Below are positions 1-17,400 of a stretch of 64,000 nucleotides of DNA, piece after piece. How positions within the stretch are numbered: position 1 is the first letter of the stretch; every line of letters starts with the position of its first letter. Position numbers and translations under genes: made by a program. The notes below the pieces were generated by a model. It had not been told where the DNA came from. It made no database searches and worked only from the letters and a program-made list of their open reading frames with translations. The DNA is from Microcebus murinus (lineage: Eukaryota > Chordata > Mammalia > Primates > Cheirogaleidae): NCBI RefSeq assembly GCF_040939455.1, contig NC_134109.1, positions 68,550,501 to 68,614,500 of the forward strand, written 5' to 3'.

Positions 1-1089
1 TTCTATTATTGGATATTTAGCACTCTATTTTTTCACTATTATAAACAATACACTTCAGTGAATATCCTTATAACTAAATCTTGGCATGTACCATCATCTT
101 CTTTACTGTTTAACTGTTTATAAAATTAATACATGCTCAATGTAAAAGAAAATTCAAACACTAAGGAAAATGAAAATTTTCCATACTTCTTTTTACTGTA
201 ACGTCAGTTAATACGATTTGATCTATAATTAGAATCTCTTAATCAAACAACAGATGAGAATTAAGACGAGAATATGCAAGAAGAGAGACCATACCCACCC
301 CATTCCCCTACCCTTCCAACAACCAGGGAAAGGGAACCAGAGTTCATACTATGGATGAACTGAAGGTAATTAGAGACAATTAGAAGCAGAGAACTGAAGG
401 AAGAAGAAATACCCAAGTAGACTCCAAAAGCCTGGGGCAACTGTGGTCAGAGGCACCATGCCTCAGGAAAGACCAGAGCTCCAAAATCCATAATCCACTC
501 TGCCTGGGCGCACCCTCCTCCCCTCTCTGGAAGCCAGGGATTTTGCTAGGCATTTTCTCTAGGCTCTTCTCCCTGCCCCTCCTTCTTTTAAAGGGACTTA
601 GTTTATTTTGAATCCAGAAGTATTTTAAGCCCTGACACTGTACCCAAGCCTATGCTTCATAGCGTCTATCCCTGATTCTTAGGGTCCTGTCCCAATCTGA
701 AGACACCCAGCCATGAAAAGGTCTTTAAACACCTTTCCATAACTCCTTTCTGCCTGTTCACCTCAAGTGGAGGTATTGAGCCCAGGGTCTTCTTTGTGTA
801 GAGAATCATGAAGGGAGTAGCTGCCCTTTCTGGTGGCTCTCAGCTTTTCTGACTCTAGGGGTTTTTGTTTTGTTTTGTTTTGTTTTTTGAGGACCTGCTA
901 CCCTTCTTCCTCTCTTAGATTCTGTAAGACACCAATATATTTCTATACTAATGCCTAGTTCAGGTAGATTCTATCAACTAGGGTTGAGAGCCCCCAGACC
1001 ATAAAGGAGCCCAATCTCCTCCTTCTTCCCAATGAGTATGGAGCTCCACCTGGGGTGATTAGTGTTTTAAGGAAGGCTCAAAAATTTTG

Positions 1090-1160
1090 GTTGTTTATTT
1101 GTTCATTCAATCCAACAAGTATTTATTGGACACCTACCATGTACTGGCTTTTAATGAGAC
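1090..1160 (+). repeat. L2-like LINE fragment
   Basis: The text around 'caagtatttattggacacct' matches the well-known L2 3' end pattern (attcattcaacaaatatttattgagcacctac-type). Short and diverged. Confidence 0.5.
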
Positions 1161-1920
1161 TACAGTCTAAGAATTCCTTAAATAGCCCCAAAATAGCATC
1201 AGCTAACCCCACCAGAAGTCATGGTGTGGATCCTGGAGTTGCCAGTTGTTCTAGAAAACACAGTTAACTGCTGGTCACTTCTGTTCCAACCCTGCAGAGC
1301 CCATGGACCACTGGACAGAATGGAAAGCACCTTGCATTGGTGAGTACCTTTCAGGGGAGCTGATTCACTGGGTTGGATCTCCCCGTGAAGGACTGAGTGC
1401 CTAAGACTGGCCCTGTCTAGTTCCCACAACCTCCAGCCATGGTCAGGTCTCGGGAAGGCAAAATACAGACCCCTTCTGCTTACTCTAAATCCTTAAGGCG
1501 CTCTCTATGCTCCTGAGTTCTCAAAGAGTCCAGAGCAAATGCTTGTTGGAAAAATGAATTAATCAGGGTATTTGCATGGAGGAGTTGCCATGAGAGGGAG
1601 AAGGCAGGAAAATGCTGAGGTGCTTCCGCTGCAGTGTACACCACAATGTTGGCAACCCTCTGGCTGGCCTAATACATCCAGCCTGACCACAATGCCCTGG
1701 AAGTGGGTCTTGGCCCTACTAGCTCCAGGAGCTCCTGCTTATAGTGCAAGTAAGTCCCTATCAATGTCAGGGCTTACCTCAGCAAGAGCAGCTACCAGGT
1801 ACGAGGCAGGAATACAGATAGGGATCCTTCACTACCCTGGATGCTGCTTCACACCTTCCCCAGCCACCTGCACAACCAGCTGAGTGGTACAGCTCTGAAG
1901 CCTATGTGAAAATGCACTAA

Positions 1921-2020
1921 TGTGATGGTTCAGAGCCAGGCTCTAAGTCATTTCCACATGGGTTTAGGCAAGATACTTAAGCTATCAGTGCCTCAGTTTC
2001 CTCATCTATAAAAAGGTAAA
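1921..2020 (+). repeat. MIR SINE fragment
   Basis: Contains the MIR core-to-tail signature 'cctcagtttcctcatctata', preceded by a 'ggcaagatacttaa' segment in the expected order. Confidence 0.75.
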
Positions 2021-2541
2021 AGCTAATATGTGTGCCTGGTTTGTGGTCAGCTTTACAGATTGTTGATCATGATCTTAGGGCAGCTGTGGGAGAGCTGAGC
2101 CCTAAAACCATAAAACTCTCCTTCCAACCCAAGGCCTGGTGGTGGTGGAGCTGGGAATCCCGTGGGAAAAGAGAGGGACACAGGCTGAAGGACTGGCTTG
2201 ATTTTGGGGTCCTAGAAGGTGAGGACTTTTTCCTTGGCACCCTCAATGCCCAGCTACACCTAACCTGGCCGGGGCACCCGCAAATGCACAGGAAACACTG
2301 GGCAGAGAGAAAAGCCCTAGCTCTCCCTCTGCTCCACCCCGGGGGCGGGACTGAAGAGGCGCTTCTAGGGGAAGGAAGTTGTTCAGTCACTTGGTGTAGG
2401 GGTGTCGGCCTGACCCGGGAAGCGGAATCCCTGCCTTGGTCTAGAGATTGACTGAGACCCTTTCCCCTTCTCTGCCAAAACCGCCCAGCCTCCATCGGTG
2501 AGGCTTGCAGCTTCCAGAAGTCCCTCGTACCTTCCAACCTA

Positions 2542-6096
<3,555 letters not shown>

Positions 6097-6308
6097 CCCC
6101 TGGCTTCAAAAGAAGGCTCCAAAGAACTTGAACCCTGGAGCGGGCCACAGGGCCAGTATAACCATAGTGGGAATTCAAGCACCTTCTAAGCTGCCTCCAG
6201 AGGTTGAGGAAGAGCACCACGCCTTGTGGCCCCCTACTTCCTTCAAGGACAGTCCTGCCTGCACCCAGACTGACTGTGATCTGCCCCCCAGATCCATAAA
6301 TGTGAACC

Positions 6309-6314
6309 AATAAA
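6309..6314 (+). terminator. RIPK3: RIPK3 polyadenylation signal
   Basis: AATAAA lies 213 bases after the TGA and about 120 bases after the next in-frame stop. It is the only canonical signal seen directly downstream of the gene. Confidence 0.8.
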
Positions 6315-6319
6315 TGTGA

Positions 6320-7765
6320 TGAAATGTTAGCCAAAGCCTGATGCAGGAGTCTGTGGCTCAGCCAGGGCAGGGAGGGACAAGAATGGGAGACAGGGTGCTG
6401 GCAGTGAGGGAGGGGGAGGCACTGTAGCTCGAACATGGCAGGAAATGGATAATGCTGGGGGCAGGGAGTGGGCAACGGCCTGGCACACAAGGTCAGGGTC
6501 CAGCCTGGGCAGGAAGGAATCCTGGAGGCCAGGCTCCCTAGGCAACTCTAATCTCAGGGCGGGAGCTTCCTCCAGAGCCAGGGACCTCACCCTAAGCCTA
6601 AACTCTTGGGGATAGAGGCTGTGGTCCCTTTTCCTCTTGGCTGCTGCCAGGCCCTGGGGAAGGGGGTGAGCCTCCTTGGGAATTCAGGAATTTGCAGACT
6701 CTGGCCCTTCTCCTCTCCTGCACAGTACCCCAGGCTCTCAGAGGCCAGCCCCCTTGCTATCACCCCTCCACACACGCTCACATGCAGGGTGCTTCCTAGG
6801 TGTAGGAGCCCTTTTGATTCTCACCTGGTGTCTGGGAGTGAGTGAAAAGTCATGGCTCTGCAGAGCTGCTCACAGATGTGCCCCTCCCATAGAGCTAGGG
6901 ACAAGAGAGTGTGTCCAGTTAAGATGCTGCCACAACGCTGCCAGCTGGGCGGAGAGGTGAGGAGAATGGGTGCCCCCAACTCTGACCTAGACCCCAGGGC
7001 CCATCTGGCATTGGCACTAGGACCCACACTCTTCCCTACATTCCGGCAGGGCTGAAGCCCTGCCTCAGAGTCCCTACATCCAAACGTTCTGCCCCCGTGC
7101 TGGCACTTCCCATTTGGTCCACCCTAACTCACCCCTTCGTGTCTCTCCCACGGTCCACCGTCCCCTTCCTTGGGAACACCAAAAGTGTGAGGCAACGGTA
7201 TTAGGAGAGACAGTCTGAGTGGGGGAGGAGGCCAGGGGAGTCTGGCTCGGCACGGGAAGGGGCTGGGCAGTCTCATCGAGGAAGTGGGAGGGGGCCAGCG
7301 GCGCCGCGAGGGAAGAGCCCGTCTCCAGGGGCTCTGAGCCACTAGCTTAGCGTCAGCGTGACTCTGCATCCAGTCCCCCCTGGGCTCCCTCGCCGGCCCC
7401 AGCCCACTCAGCTGCGGCAGCATCGCGGGCAGTGAGTTTGGGGGCCGGGGGGAACCCAGGGCTCCTATGCATCAACCCCAAGTCCCGTTCCCCTGGCGAT
7501 GAGGCTTTTGCTAGGGCACCTCGGCAGTCTGGGTTGGAGGGAAGAGGAGGGAAGGATCGAAGAGTCCCCCCCACCCCACCCCACCAGCTAGAAGCGGGCT
7601 GGGAGGCGACAGGGAATGCCTGGAAGGAGACTGGATTGCCAAGAGGTTGGGGGCGCTGGGTGAATGTGGCTTGGAGCAAGTGAGGCTCAGTGGGGCCTCC
7701 TGGGTCGCAGGAGGTAACCTGGTGCCCGGCCGTCCCCAGCCCTGGGGATCGGGGCGGGGGAGACC
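6320..7765 (+). promoter_or_regulatory. ADCY4: RIPK3-ADCY4 gap with ADCY4 promoter and 5' UTR
   Basis: No gene is seen between the RIPK3 poly(A) signal and ADCY4. The part from about 7230 becomes GC-rich. A likely non-coding first exon ends at 7431 with donor GTGAGT (7432 on). A matching acceptor (cgtccccag, AG at 7738-7739) opens a second exon at 7740, whose ATG is 26 bases further on. The human gene also has an untranslated first exon. The transcription start is inferred only. Confidence 0.55.
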
Positions 7766-8372
7766 ATGGCCCGCCTCTTCAGCCCCCGGCCGCCCCCCAG
7801 CGAAGACCTCTTCTACGAGACCTACTACAGCCTGAGCCAGCAGTACCCGCTGCTGCTACTGCTGCTGGTGATCGTGCTCTGCGCGCTCCTGGCGCTGCTC
7901 GCCGTCGCCTGGGCCACCGGCAGGGTGAGCCGCGCCTCTGGTGCGGGACCTCCTCCTGGGCCTCCTCTCTGCTGCGGGGTCGCGGGAGGGCACTGCCTGG
8001 GCGCATTTTCGGGGTTGGGATTTGTGGGGTCTTCTTTTCCTTGTGTTTTCTTTGCTGGGAGCCGAGAAACAGGCGTTGAGCTCTACTACGAACTGTATTG
8101 ACCCAGGGCAAGTCACTTCACCCTTCTGGGCCTTAGTCACGGGTCTGCATAGAGAGGTAGCTGAGTCCTGGATCCTTCTCTTTGCTGTCTGCGTTCTGAC
8201 AGACCTTGGGAGCTTCTGTGGTCTACTGGTTCTACAATAAATCCATCACCGGATTTTCCAATTTTCCAGAGGGGAAATTCTACTAAGGCCCTGGGGAAAT
8301 TCATTTCCTGGTTTTCTCTCCCTTTTTAGGGGATGTGGGGCAGACAAACCCTATAGACTCCCAGAAGGCGCC

Positions 8373-8435
<63 letters not shown>

Positions 8436-11400
8436 TCTTTAGCATACAATAAACCCATTTCCAGTTTCTGTTTGGGGAGGAAGGGGGTCTTCATTTCTGG
8501 AAATAGCCTGCTCCGGGTTTTCTTTTTACTGCTTGGAGGCAAGGTGGGAAAATCGCCGGGCGCGGCCTATCCTTGTTGCTCCACCTCGAAGTCCGGGAAG
8601 AGGTGTGGACAAAGGGTGGGGACAGCGGTGACACTGAGGAGCTGAGGCAGGTGGCGAGATCGCAACCCTTACCCGCGAGGGAAGTGCGGGGCGCTGCGGG
8701 GCCAGGCGCCCCCTGCTGCCCGAGTGCTGCTTTGCGCCGCTCTCGAAGCTTCTAGCCACAGGCTCCGGGGACCGGGAATATCCCTAGCACATTGGCCAGA
8801 TTTGGAGACATTCATCCCAAAGTGCCTTCTGTAAGATAGGATCTTTCGCTTGCTTCAGGACCCCAGGCTGGTACTATGATTCCCGTTTGACAGATGAGAA
8901 AACTGAGGCTCAGAACGGTCATAGATTGACAAATAGCCCATACCGGGAGGGAGCCAGGTCTTCTCGGTAGATGTCCCCGGCAGGCTCGGCCTTCGTGGCT
9001 GTATACAAGTAAGACACCAGGTTGAGCCATACGAGACCGCCAACTCTGGATAAAAGCAGTAGAACATAGGCAATTTCAAAAGGTTCAACCTAATATGAAT
9101 GGCAAGCGGAAGTGCGCTGCCTCATTTTCGTACTTGAATTTGAGACTTTTCAGACCTGGGCCGAGGGGCTGCCAGCTCTTCCTCTACCTAGTTCGTTCCT
9201 CCTCGTGGTGGGCGAGCTCCTCAAGCTCCCCATCACGGCCCTGGCTCACGCACCCCTTCCCCACAGGAGCTGGCCTCAGACCCCAGCTTCCTGACCACCG
9301 TGCTGTGCGCGCTGGGCGGCTTCTTGTTGCTGCTGGGCCTCGCTTCCCGCGAGCAGCGACTGCAGCGCTGGACGCGTCCCCTGTCCGGCCTGGTGTGGGC
9401 CGCGCTGCTCGCGCTGGGCCACGGCTTCCTGTTCACTGAGGGTGTGGTGAGCGCCTGGGACCAGGTGAGGGGGCAGCAGGCGAAGAGGGGGTGGGGATGC
9501 CCCCAGCCTCCAACCTGCACCAGGCCATGAGCAGCACGATGCAGGCCTTCAGCTTCCTGTGCCCCGCTCCAGGTGTCCTTTTTTCTCTTCGTCATCTTCA
9601 CCGTGTATGCCATGCTGCCCTTGGGCATGCGGGACGCTGTGGTCGCGGGCCTGGCCTCGTCGCTCTCGCATCTGCTGGTCCTTGGGCTGTACCTTGGACC
9701 TCAGCCGGACTCCCGGCCTGCACTGCTACCGCAGGTGAACACAAAGTAGCACAGGCTGCGCCCAGGGCGGGCTCTGCTGCGCGCTAGTAGGTTCCTCTGG
9801 GAGCGAGGGGGTTGCTGAGCTGTGACGACTCCAAGAAACGCCGGACGTGGGACAGAAACACAGACCCACAGTGCCCTTGTGGAGCTGTTAGTGCGATGCC
9901 TACTGATACCAGAAGAGGGTTCTGGGCCCACAGGGAAGGGAGTCGTGGTTTGCTTGGGGATCAGAGAGGTGGCAACAGATGTGGAGGATGGAAAATCGGA
10001 GCTTGAGTAGTTTCGGGTGAGGGCGTGGGGGTGGGAGGTAAGGATAGTGGGGTGGTAGTCCAGATGAGAAACAGAAACCTAAGCTCACGCTGCAAGGTTT
10101 CTAGACCTAAGAGGCGGTGTTGGCGCCGCAGCCCAGCCTGGAGCAGGAAGCGTGGGGAAGGCGAACCGCCTCTGTGGATCCCACGTGTGCGTGGCACCAC
10201 TTGTCCTGCAACACTTAGGTCTCTAACTGTAAAGCCCAGTTCTTTCCAGCTGGTCTTTGAGCTACCCCACAGCCATCCCCAACCCCATGTGGGTCCGGCA
10301 CCCTCTGAGACTGGCGCTCACCCACAGCTGGCAGCAAACGCGGTGCTGTTCCTGAGCGGGAACGCGGTGGGAGCGTACCACAAGGCGCTGATGGAGCGCG
10401 CGCTGCGCGCCACCTTCCGGGAGGCGCTCAGCTCCCTGCACTCGCGCCGGCGCCTGGACACCGAGAAGAAGCACCAGGTCAGCCCTGCCTAGGAGGCCAG
10501 TCCGGACCAGTGCTCCCAGAGAGAGTTGTTTAGATTACATAATGGGGCTTCTTCACAAGCTGAGTGGCTTTGGGCAGGTCCTTTGACCTTCTCTTTCCTC
10601 TTTTGTAAAAAATGTGGCTCTTGGCCGGGCGTGGTGGCTCACGCCTGTAATCCTAGCACTTTGGGAGGCCGGGGCGGGCGGATTGTTCAAGGTCAGGAGT
10701 TCGGAACCATCCTGAGCGAGACCCCGTCTCTACCAAAAATAGAAATAAATTAATTGACCAACTAAAAATATATATACAAAAAATTAGCCGGGCATGGTGG
10801 CGCATGCCTGTAGTCCCAGCTACTCGGGAGGCTGAGGCAGTAGGATCGCTGAGCCCCGGAGATTGAGGGTGCTGTGAACTAGGCTGATGCCACGGCACTC
10901 ACTCTAGCCTGGGCAACAAAGTGAGACTCTGTCTCAAAAAAAAAAAAAAAAAATGTGGCTCTTGCCCACCTTGGGAGGTTTTTGTGAGGTTCCAATAAAC
11001 TGAGGCTTACGAAGGCAATTTAGAACATTATGATATTAAGGGAAGAGCTCTCATTCAGGAGTCGGTACTGGGGTTCAGTCCCAAAAGGTGATCAGCGCAG
11101 GATGGGGTGATGGAGCCCTGCTGTGCAAACACAGGACCTAGGGGAGCAGCCTGAAGAGCACTCCAGGGTGGGGCAGTGTGGGCTCCTGAGTGGTCTGGGG
11201 GCTGGGGATCCTCACTTTAGGGTGCAGGAGGGTTGGTGCTCATAGTGACCTCCTCCAGGAACACCTACTCCTGTCCATCCTTCCTGCGTACCTGGCCCGA
11301 GAGATGAAGGCAGAGATCATGGCACGGCTGCAGGCGGGACAGGGGTCACGGCCAGAGAGCACCAACAATTTCCACAGCCTCTACGTCAAGAGGCACCAGG

Positions 11401-14400
11401 GAGTCAGGTATGAGGAAGGATGGCTGCAGGGGAGGGCCCTGTGGGCTGAGACGCTGGCCCCACTGACAGCCTGCTGTGTGCAGCGTGTTGTATGCTGACA
11501 TCGTTGGCTTCACGCGGCTGGCCAGTGAGTGCTCCCCTAAGGAACTGGTGCTCATGCTCAACGAGCTCTTTGGCAAGTTCGACCAGATCGCCAAGGTAAG
11601 AGGGTACCTCCCTCCCCAAGCTCCCCTCAAACATCCCATCCTAGGGAGCCCTTTCCAAGGGAAACTCCTGCCTACTCCATAGTCCATGCGGGCTCCCAGA
11701 TACTCCAGCAGAAGAAGCCCTTTCAAACATGCCCAGTCATAAGGCTGTTCATCACATACCCCAAACCTGGAGAGAATTCTCAACACCTCTACAGATTTCC
11801 CAACCAAAATGCTCCCAAATATGCTCAGAACCCCAACATATGTGTCTCTGGACACTACAACCAGATCTAGAGAGATGTTTTGATGCTCTATCCTTGGGAG
11901 GCCCTTCCAAGAGAAATTTACACAACCCAGCCCAGCACCCTGCTCAGGTCCCAGGGATGCCCCCAGACAACAAATTATTGGATCTCCCTCTAAGCCCTCA
12001 ATGCTAAGGCTGCTTCCACATGCCCACATCTGGGCACACCCTACACATGCCCAAACTGGGAAGAGCAACAGACATCCCAGCCCTTGGGAAACCCTCCTGA
12101 GACAGAGATCTGCATGGGAAACCTCTGTCAGCCCCAGGTCAAGTGAAGGGGGTCCCTAGATCTGACCTAGACACTTGCAACCTTGGAAGTTCTTTGGGAA
12201 TACCACACTCGCTCCCCACTTTCCCCAACTCCCTCCTACTCCTCTGGCCTCTAACCAGGTTCTCCTACACACCCACACACACATTCCCAGGAACACGAAT
12301 GCATGCGGATCAAGATCCTGGGGGACTGTTACTACTGTGTCTCTGGGCTGCCGCTCTCGCTGCCGGACCACGCCATCAACTGCGTGCGCATGGGGCTGGA
12401 CATGTGCCGAGCCATCAGGTCAGCTTGCGGGGCCGGGGGCGGGCAGGAGGAATGCAGAGGATGGATGTGGCATGTGGTGGCGGCAGGCTGGTGAAAGACA
12501 TTCTTGAAAGAAGGAGGGGTGTGGCACAGGAAGGGCTGAGGACAGGACTCAGATCGTCCCACGCCTACTCTGCTCAGGAAACTGCGTGCAGCCACTGGAG
12601 TGGACATCAACATGCGCGTGGGCGTGCACTCTGGCAGCGTGCTCTGCGGAGTCATTGGGCTGCAGAAGTGGCAGTATGATGTATGGTCCCACGACGTCAC
12701 ACTGGCCAACCACATGGAGGCAGGTGGCGTACCAGGGTGAGACCTGGGCCCTCGGTGGTTACAGCAGGAAGCCAACCAGGCAGCCCACATGCCGCCACCC
12801 TTTTCTCAGTTCCTTAAGATGGACACGATCCCATGTGGGGCTCAGGGAGATTCTGGGGTGCAGGGAGAGGAGCTGGGAGGCACCTCCTGTAACACGGGGC
12901 CTTTCTTGAAGTCAGACCTCCAGGAATGATCTTAGAGAGAAATGACAGGTTTGGAGGCCTTCCTGCTGACTCCCACTGCCCACTCCTTGCAGACGAGTGC
13001 ACATCACAGGGGCCACCCTGGCCCTGCTGGCAGGGGCTTATGCTGTGGAGGATGCAGGCACGGAACACCGGGACCCATACCTTCGGGAACTAGGGGAGCC
13101 AACCTACCTGGTCATCGATCCCCGGGTAAAAGCTCAGCCTGCCCCCCAGGGGCTGGCCCATGCAAACCACTCCACAGCCAACAGGCTTGATCTCTCCTGT
13201 GCCAGAGATTGAGTTCCTGGGTCCTAGTGGGGGTTGGGGACAGAAGCCTCAAAGGGGTTTGAGGAGAATGGGAAATTGTCTGTGATCCTGACTCTCAGCC
13301 CTCGTGTGCCCCAGGCCAAGGAGGAGGATGAGAAGGGCACTGCAGGAGGGTTGCTGTCCTCTCTTGAGGGCCCCAAGCTGCGCCCATCACTACTGATGAC
13401 CCGCTACCTGGAGTCCTGGGGTGCCGCCAAGCCTTTTGCCCACCTGAGCCATGTAGACAGCCCTGTGAGCACCTCCACCCCTCTCCCGGTATGTGTACGT
13501 TCATTGCAAGCTCCAGAGTTTAGGTAACCCCGCTCTTGTCCTCAGGCATACTCCCAGCCTCCTCTACCCCCACCATCAGTGAGTCATTCAATAATTTGCA
13601 ACATCCTAAGGTCCTGAACTGTCTAGTCACCCTAGTCACTGGTTCAGGCCCCTGCTTGCCCTTCCTTCTAGATAAAGAGCAGAGATCACGGCTGTCCAAA
13701 CTGACCTCAGAGAAGTTTCGGGATCCCCATAGACACCATGTCCATTGCTTGCAGCCTCCACTCAGAGAGCCCCTTCCCCTGACAATACAAAGGCAGTAGA
13801 CCCCACTTCCTCCCGACTCTGACTCCAGTGCTGCATTCCCATGCCCCGGCAATGTCTCTGTTTAGCTCAATTCCTGCAACTGCATGCTCTCTTCCTCAGT
13901 CCCCCCAACACTGGGGAGTGGAGGGAGCTGTTGGCAGCAGTGGTTCCAGAAAGTACTTAATCCCAAGCCTTACCATGGGGCGGGGAAGAGGTCAGAAGGG
14001 TTCCACTGGCAAGAGGGAGAAGAAGGAAAGCACCACGGCCAAGAAGACTTTTGCAGGATGAGACTCCAGGGTGGGGGTGGAGTGGCGTGTGGGGTTTGCT
14101 ATGACGACCTTGACCTCGGGTGCAGCTCCCGTGGTAGGCATGCCCGCCAGGGCCCATGCTAGACTTCCTGCCATTCGTCACTGGTGTGCAGGCTAGGAAG
14201 TATCAGGACGGAGGAGCGGGACCCCTTGTTCAAGAGTATATCCTGAGGCAGGACCTTACCAGCCCAGAAAGTCACTTCTCAGCTCCTGAAGTTCCAGGGG
14301 CTCAGTGAAATGTTAGAAATCCTGAGAATCACCACCAGCTTACTCTTAGATAATGGGGAACTTCGAGCGGTGGGGCATTGTTTGTGCTGGTGTGTACCAT

Positions 14401-17400
14401 TCGTCCTTTCCTTCCTTCCGCATTTTTTTGAATACCTACTCTGTGGCAAGCAATAGGCTATAGCAATGAATAAGATGTTTCCCATCTTCAAATAGCTTAC
14501 AGATGTTGGGGAGCAGGTAGGTAGTTTGAAAAAATTAGTCCCAGACATAGATGCATAGATGAGCCCAAATCTAGAACTTACCATTCCCTCTCAGTATGTC
14601 TCTCTCCCTCTCCCATGCACCAGGTTTCGGTTTGGGGGTTGAAGTGACCCTGTGACTCTGCCCCCTTCACATGAGCCAAGGGGAGGAGGGAGGAATGGTC
14701 ACTATGCTTCTTGTGCTAGACAGCGGCCCGCAAAGCTTCATTCTCTCGGTTGCTCTATCTGCCTGCTCCTTTCCTTTCTCTACATACACTGTGTTCATTT
14801 TGGTGGAGAGAACGACTATAGTCAGGTTTATTTCCCTTCCTCTTCCCCTTTCTTCTCCATTCTTCGGTCATCTGCCCCCACTACCTCCCGGCCCAGCACG
14901 GTTGACCTCAGGAGAGATAAGAGAGACAGGAGTCAGAATGTTCTGCATTGTTACTTCAACTTAAACTAACAAGGATTTTTTGGGCGTCCAAGGGTGATGG
15001 GAAAGTCCTGCGTTTGGACTGTGTGCAGCCGTAAGGGAAGGTGGGGCAAAGAAGGCACAGGCCACTATAGAAGACGGAGTGGCCCAGTAAGTGACAGAAA
15101 CTATGAGGAAATAAAGGGCAGAAAGACCCTGAGGTCTAAAGAGTCTGGAGGACCCTTGAAGGAGGAAATGGGGTTTGAACTTCCCCTTCAAGGGCAGTTG
15201 GGAATTGGGAGAGAAAGAGAGACAGAGAGAGAGGAACCCGCGCTGTGGAATGCGCATGTCAGGGACACAGTGCAGGTCACAGCCTGTTTCCCCCATGCGC
15301 AGCGCTCAACCCCACCCCACCCTGTGCTCTCCCAACAGGAGAAGGCCCTGGCTTCCTTCGGCCCCCAGTGGAGCCTGGACCGGTGAGGGGACCTGAGTGT
15401 GTCTGGCGGTGGGGACGTCTGGATGACCCACCTCCATCCCCCTGGGGGGCTGCTCCTGCAGGTAGCCCAGACCCCTTTGAGGGTCTCTGTGGTGACAGGC
15501 GTGGCTCTCACGGTGCAGGGCCCGCAGCCCCCGGGGACTGGACGATGAGCTGGACACTGGGGATGCCAAGTTCTTCCAGGTCATCGAACAGCTCAACTCT
15601 CAGAAGTAAGAAGAGCAAAGAGGGCGGGGAGGGCCGGGCGGGGCCTGGGGCTCACGGCAGAGGAGGGTGGCAGAGGAGGGCGGCGCTCCCTGAGGGCCTG
15701 GCCACCCCTCCTGCCCTGCCCTCCCCTGTCCTGCCCTCTCCTCTCTGTGCTCACGTCCCCCACTTCTCACCAGACAGTGGAAGCAGTCAAAGGACTTCAA
15801 CCCGCTGACACTGTACTTCAGAGAGAAGGAGATGGAGAAAGAGGTGGCTGGTGGGGGTGGGGGGCACAAAAGGATTTCCCAGCTTTAGTCCTTGGCCCTG
15901 AGGAGGGCTCAGCCCTTGCAGTCTCCCCAGGTCTGCTCAGTCTGTGATCCTAGGGTGAGGAGTTTGTGCCTCTCTCCTAAAGTCTCCCTATAGCTTGAGT
16001 TACTGGGTGGTGGTGAGAGGCGGGAGCTGGTGGGGGCTACATGGAACTGACCTGGAGGGTGGGGTGGTGAGGCTGCGGAACCACCCTTGCCTGGAAGTGC
16101 CGCCTTTGAGATGAATCGCAGGCCTGGGGCCTTTCTATACCCCAACCTCCTCCCATGCAGTATCGACTGTCTGCACTTCCTGCCTTCAAATACTATGCAG
16201 CCTGCACCTTCCTGGTTTTTCTCTCCAACTTCATCATCCAGATGCTGGTGACAAACAGGTGAGGGAGGCCCTGGCTCTCACACGCTGATCACCTCGCCCC
16301 TCCTGACCCCAGACCCACACTCTCTTTCTTTACCTCCTTCCCCTTAGCTTCAGGCACTTTCGTATGGAGGGGGCGCTGTTCTGGGGAACCAGTGATAATC
16401 ACAGCCCTCATCTTAATACTGGAATTTCTATACAACCTGAACATTTTCACATGCCTGTCTCTTTTGGTGCTAACAATATCCCCATGAAAGAGGTTTCCTT
16501 CTTGTTGAGAAACCCCCAAATCCCAGCAAATGAGTGAGCTTAAAAAGTAGGCCCTCATTCCTAGTCCACAGCTAGGAGTCCAAAACTCAGCCAGGTTAAA
16601 GAGCTTGGGCCTAAGCTGGGCATGATGGCTCACACCTGTAATCCTAGCACTCTGGGAGGCTGAGGCGGGAGTATGGCTTGAGGTCAGGAGTTTGAAATCA
16701 GCCTGAGCAAGAGTGAGACCCCCGTCTCTACTAAAAATAGAAAAATTAGCCAGGCATGATACTGCAATGCCTGTAGACCCAGGAGGCTGAGGCAGAAGGA
16801 TTGCTTGAGCACAGGAGTTTGAGGTTGCTGGGAGCTAGGCTGATGCCACAGCACTCGGGCCTGGACAACAGAGTGAGACTCTGTCTCACAAAAAAGAAAA
16901 AAAAAATAGAGCTTGGGCCCAAAGTCCCAGAGAGTGGTCTGACACAGCCTCTGCCATTTATATGAGCCCCTACCCCTTACCTTCCTGGCCCTGTGCCACC
17001 CCAGCACTGCCCTAGACCCTTCAGCTTGCCCAAAGATCAGGACGTGATATCTTTTATCAGCCCAGACCCCAGGGGCAGCTGAGCTACCCCCCAGGATCCC
17101 TCCCTACTTCCCCTCCAGACCGCACACAGCACCTTCACAGCACACGGGGACCATGTGGCACTTCAAGGCCTCACTTTTGTCTCCCTTTAGGCCCCCAGCT
17201 CTGGCCATCACCTATAGCGTCACCTTCCTCCTCTTCCTCCTCCTCCTCTTCGTCTGCTTCTCAGAGCACCTGACGGTGAGATTGGCTGGGGGGTGAGAGT
17301 GGCAAGCGGAGCCCTGGCTGTGACCTGACCTGAAGAAGGCGCCCCAGCCCACAGCTAAGACGCCCACGCTTCCTCCACAGAGGTGTGTCCTGAAAGGCCC

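Larger units (their letters stand above)
1..2540. other. Upstream flank of RIPK3, no gene seen
   Basis: No exon chain or long conserved reading frame was found here. The stretch holds an L2-like fragment near 1090-1160, a MIR near 1921-2020 and otherwise unique sequence. In the human order the next gene outward is NFATC4, which is not visible. The last ~200 bases are GC-rich with a GC-box-like GGGGGCGGG at about 2341-2349 and are the likely RIPK3 promoter and 5' UTR. The transcription start cannot be fixed from sequence alone. Confidence 0.6.

Noticed and set aside
11346..12068. 240-codon minus-strand open frame
   Set aside because: It runs through ADCY4 coding exons 5 and 6 and their introns in antisense, with no domain or splice support.
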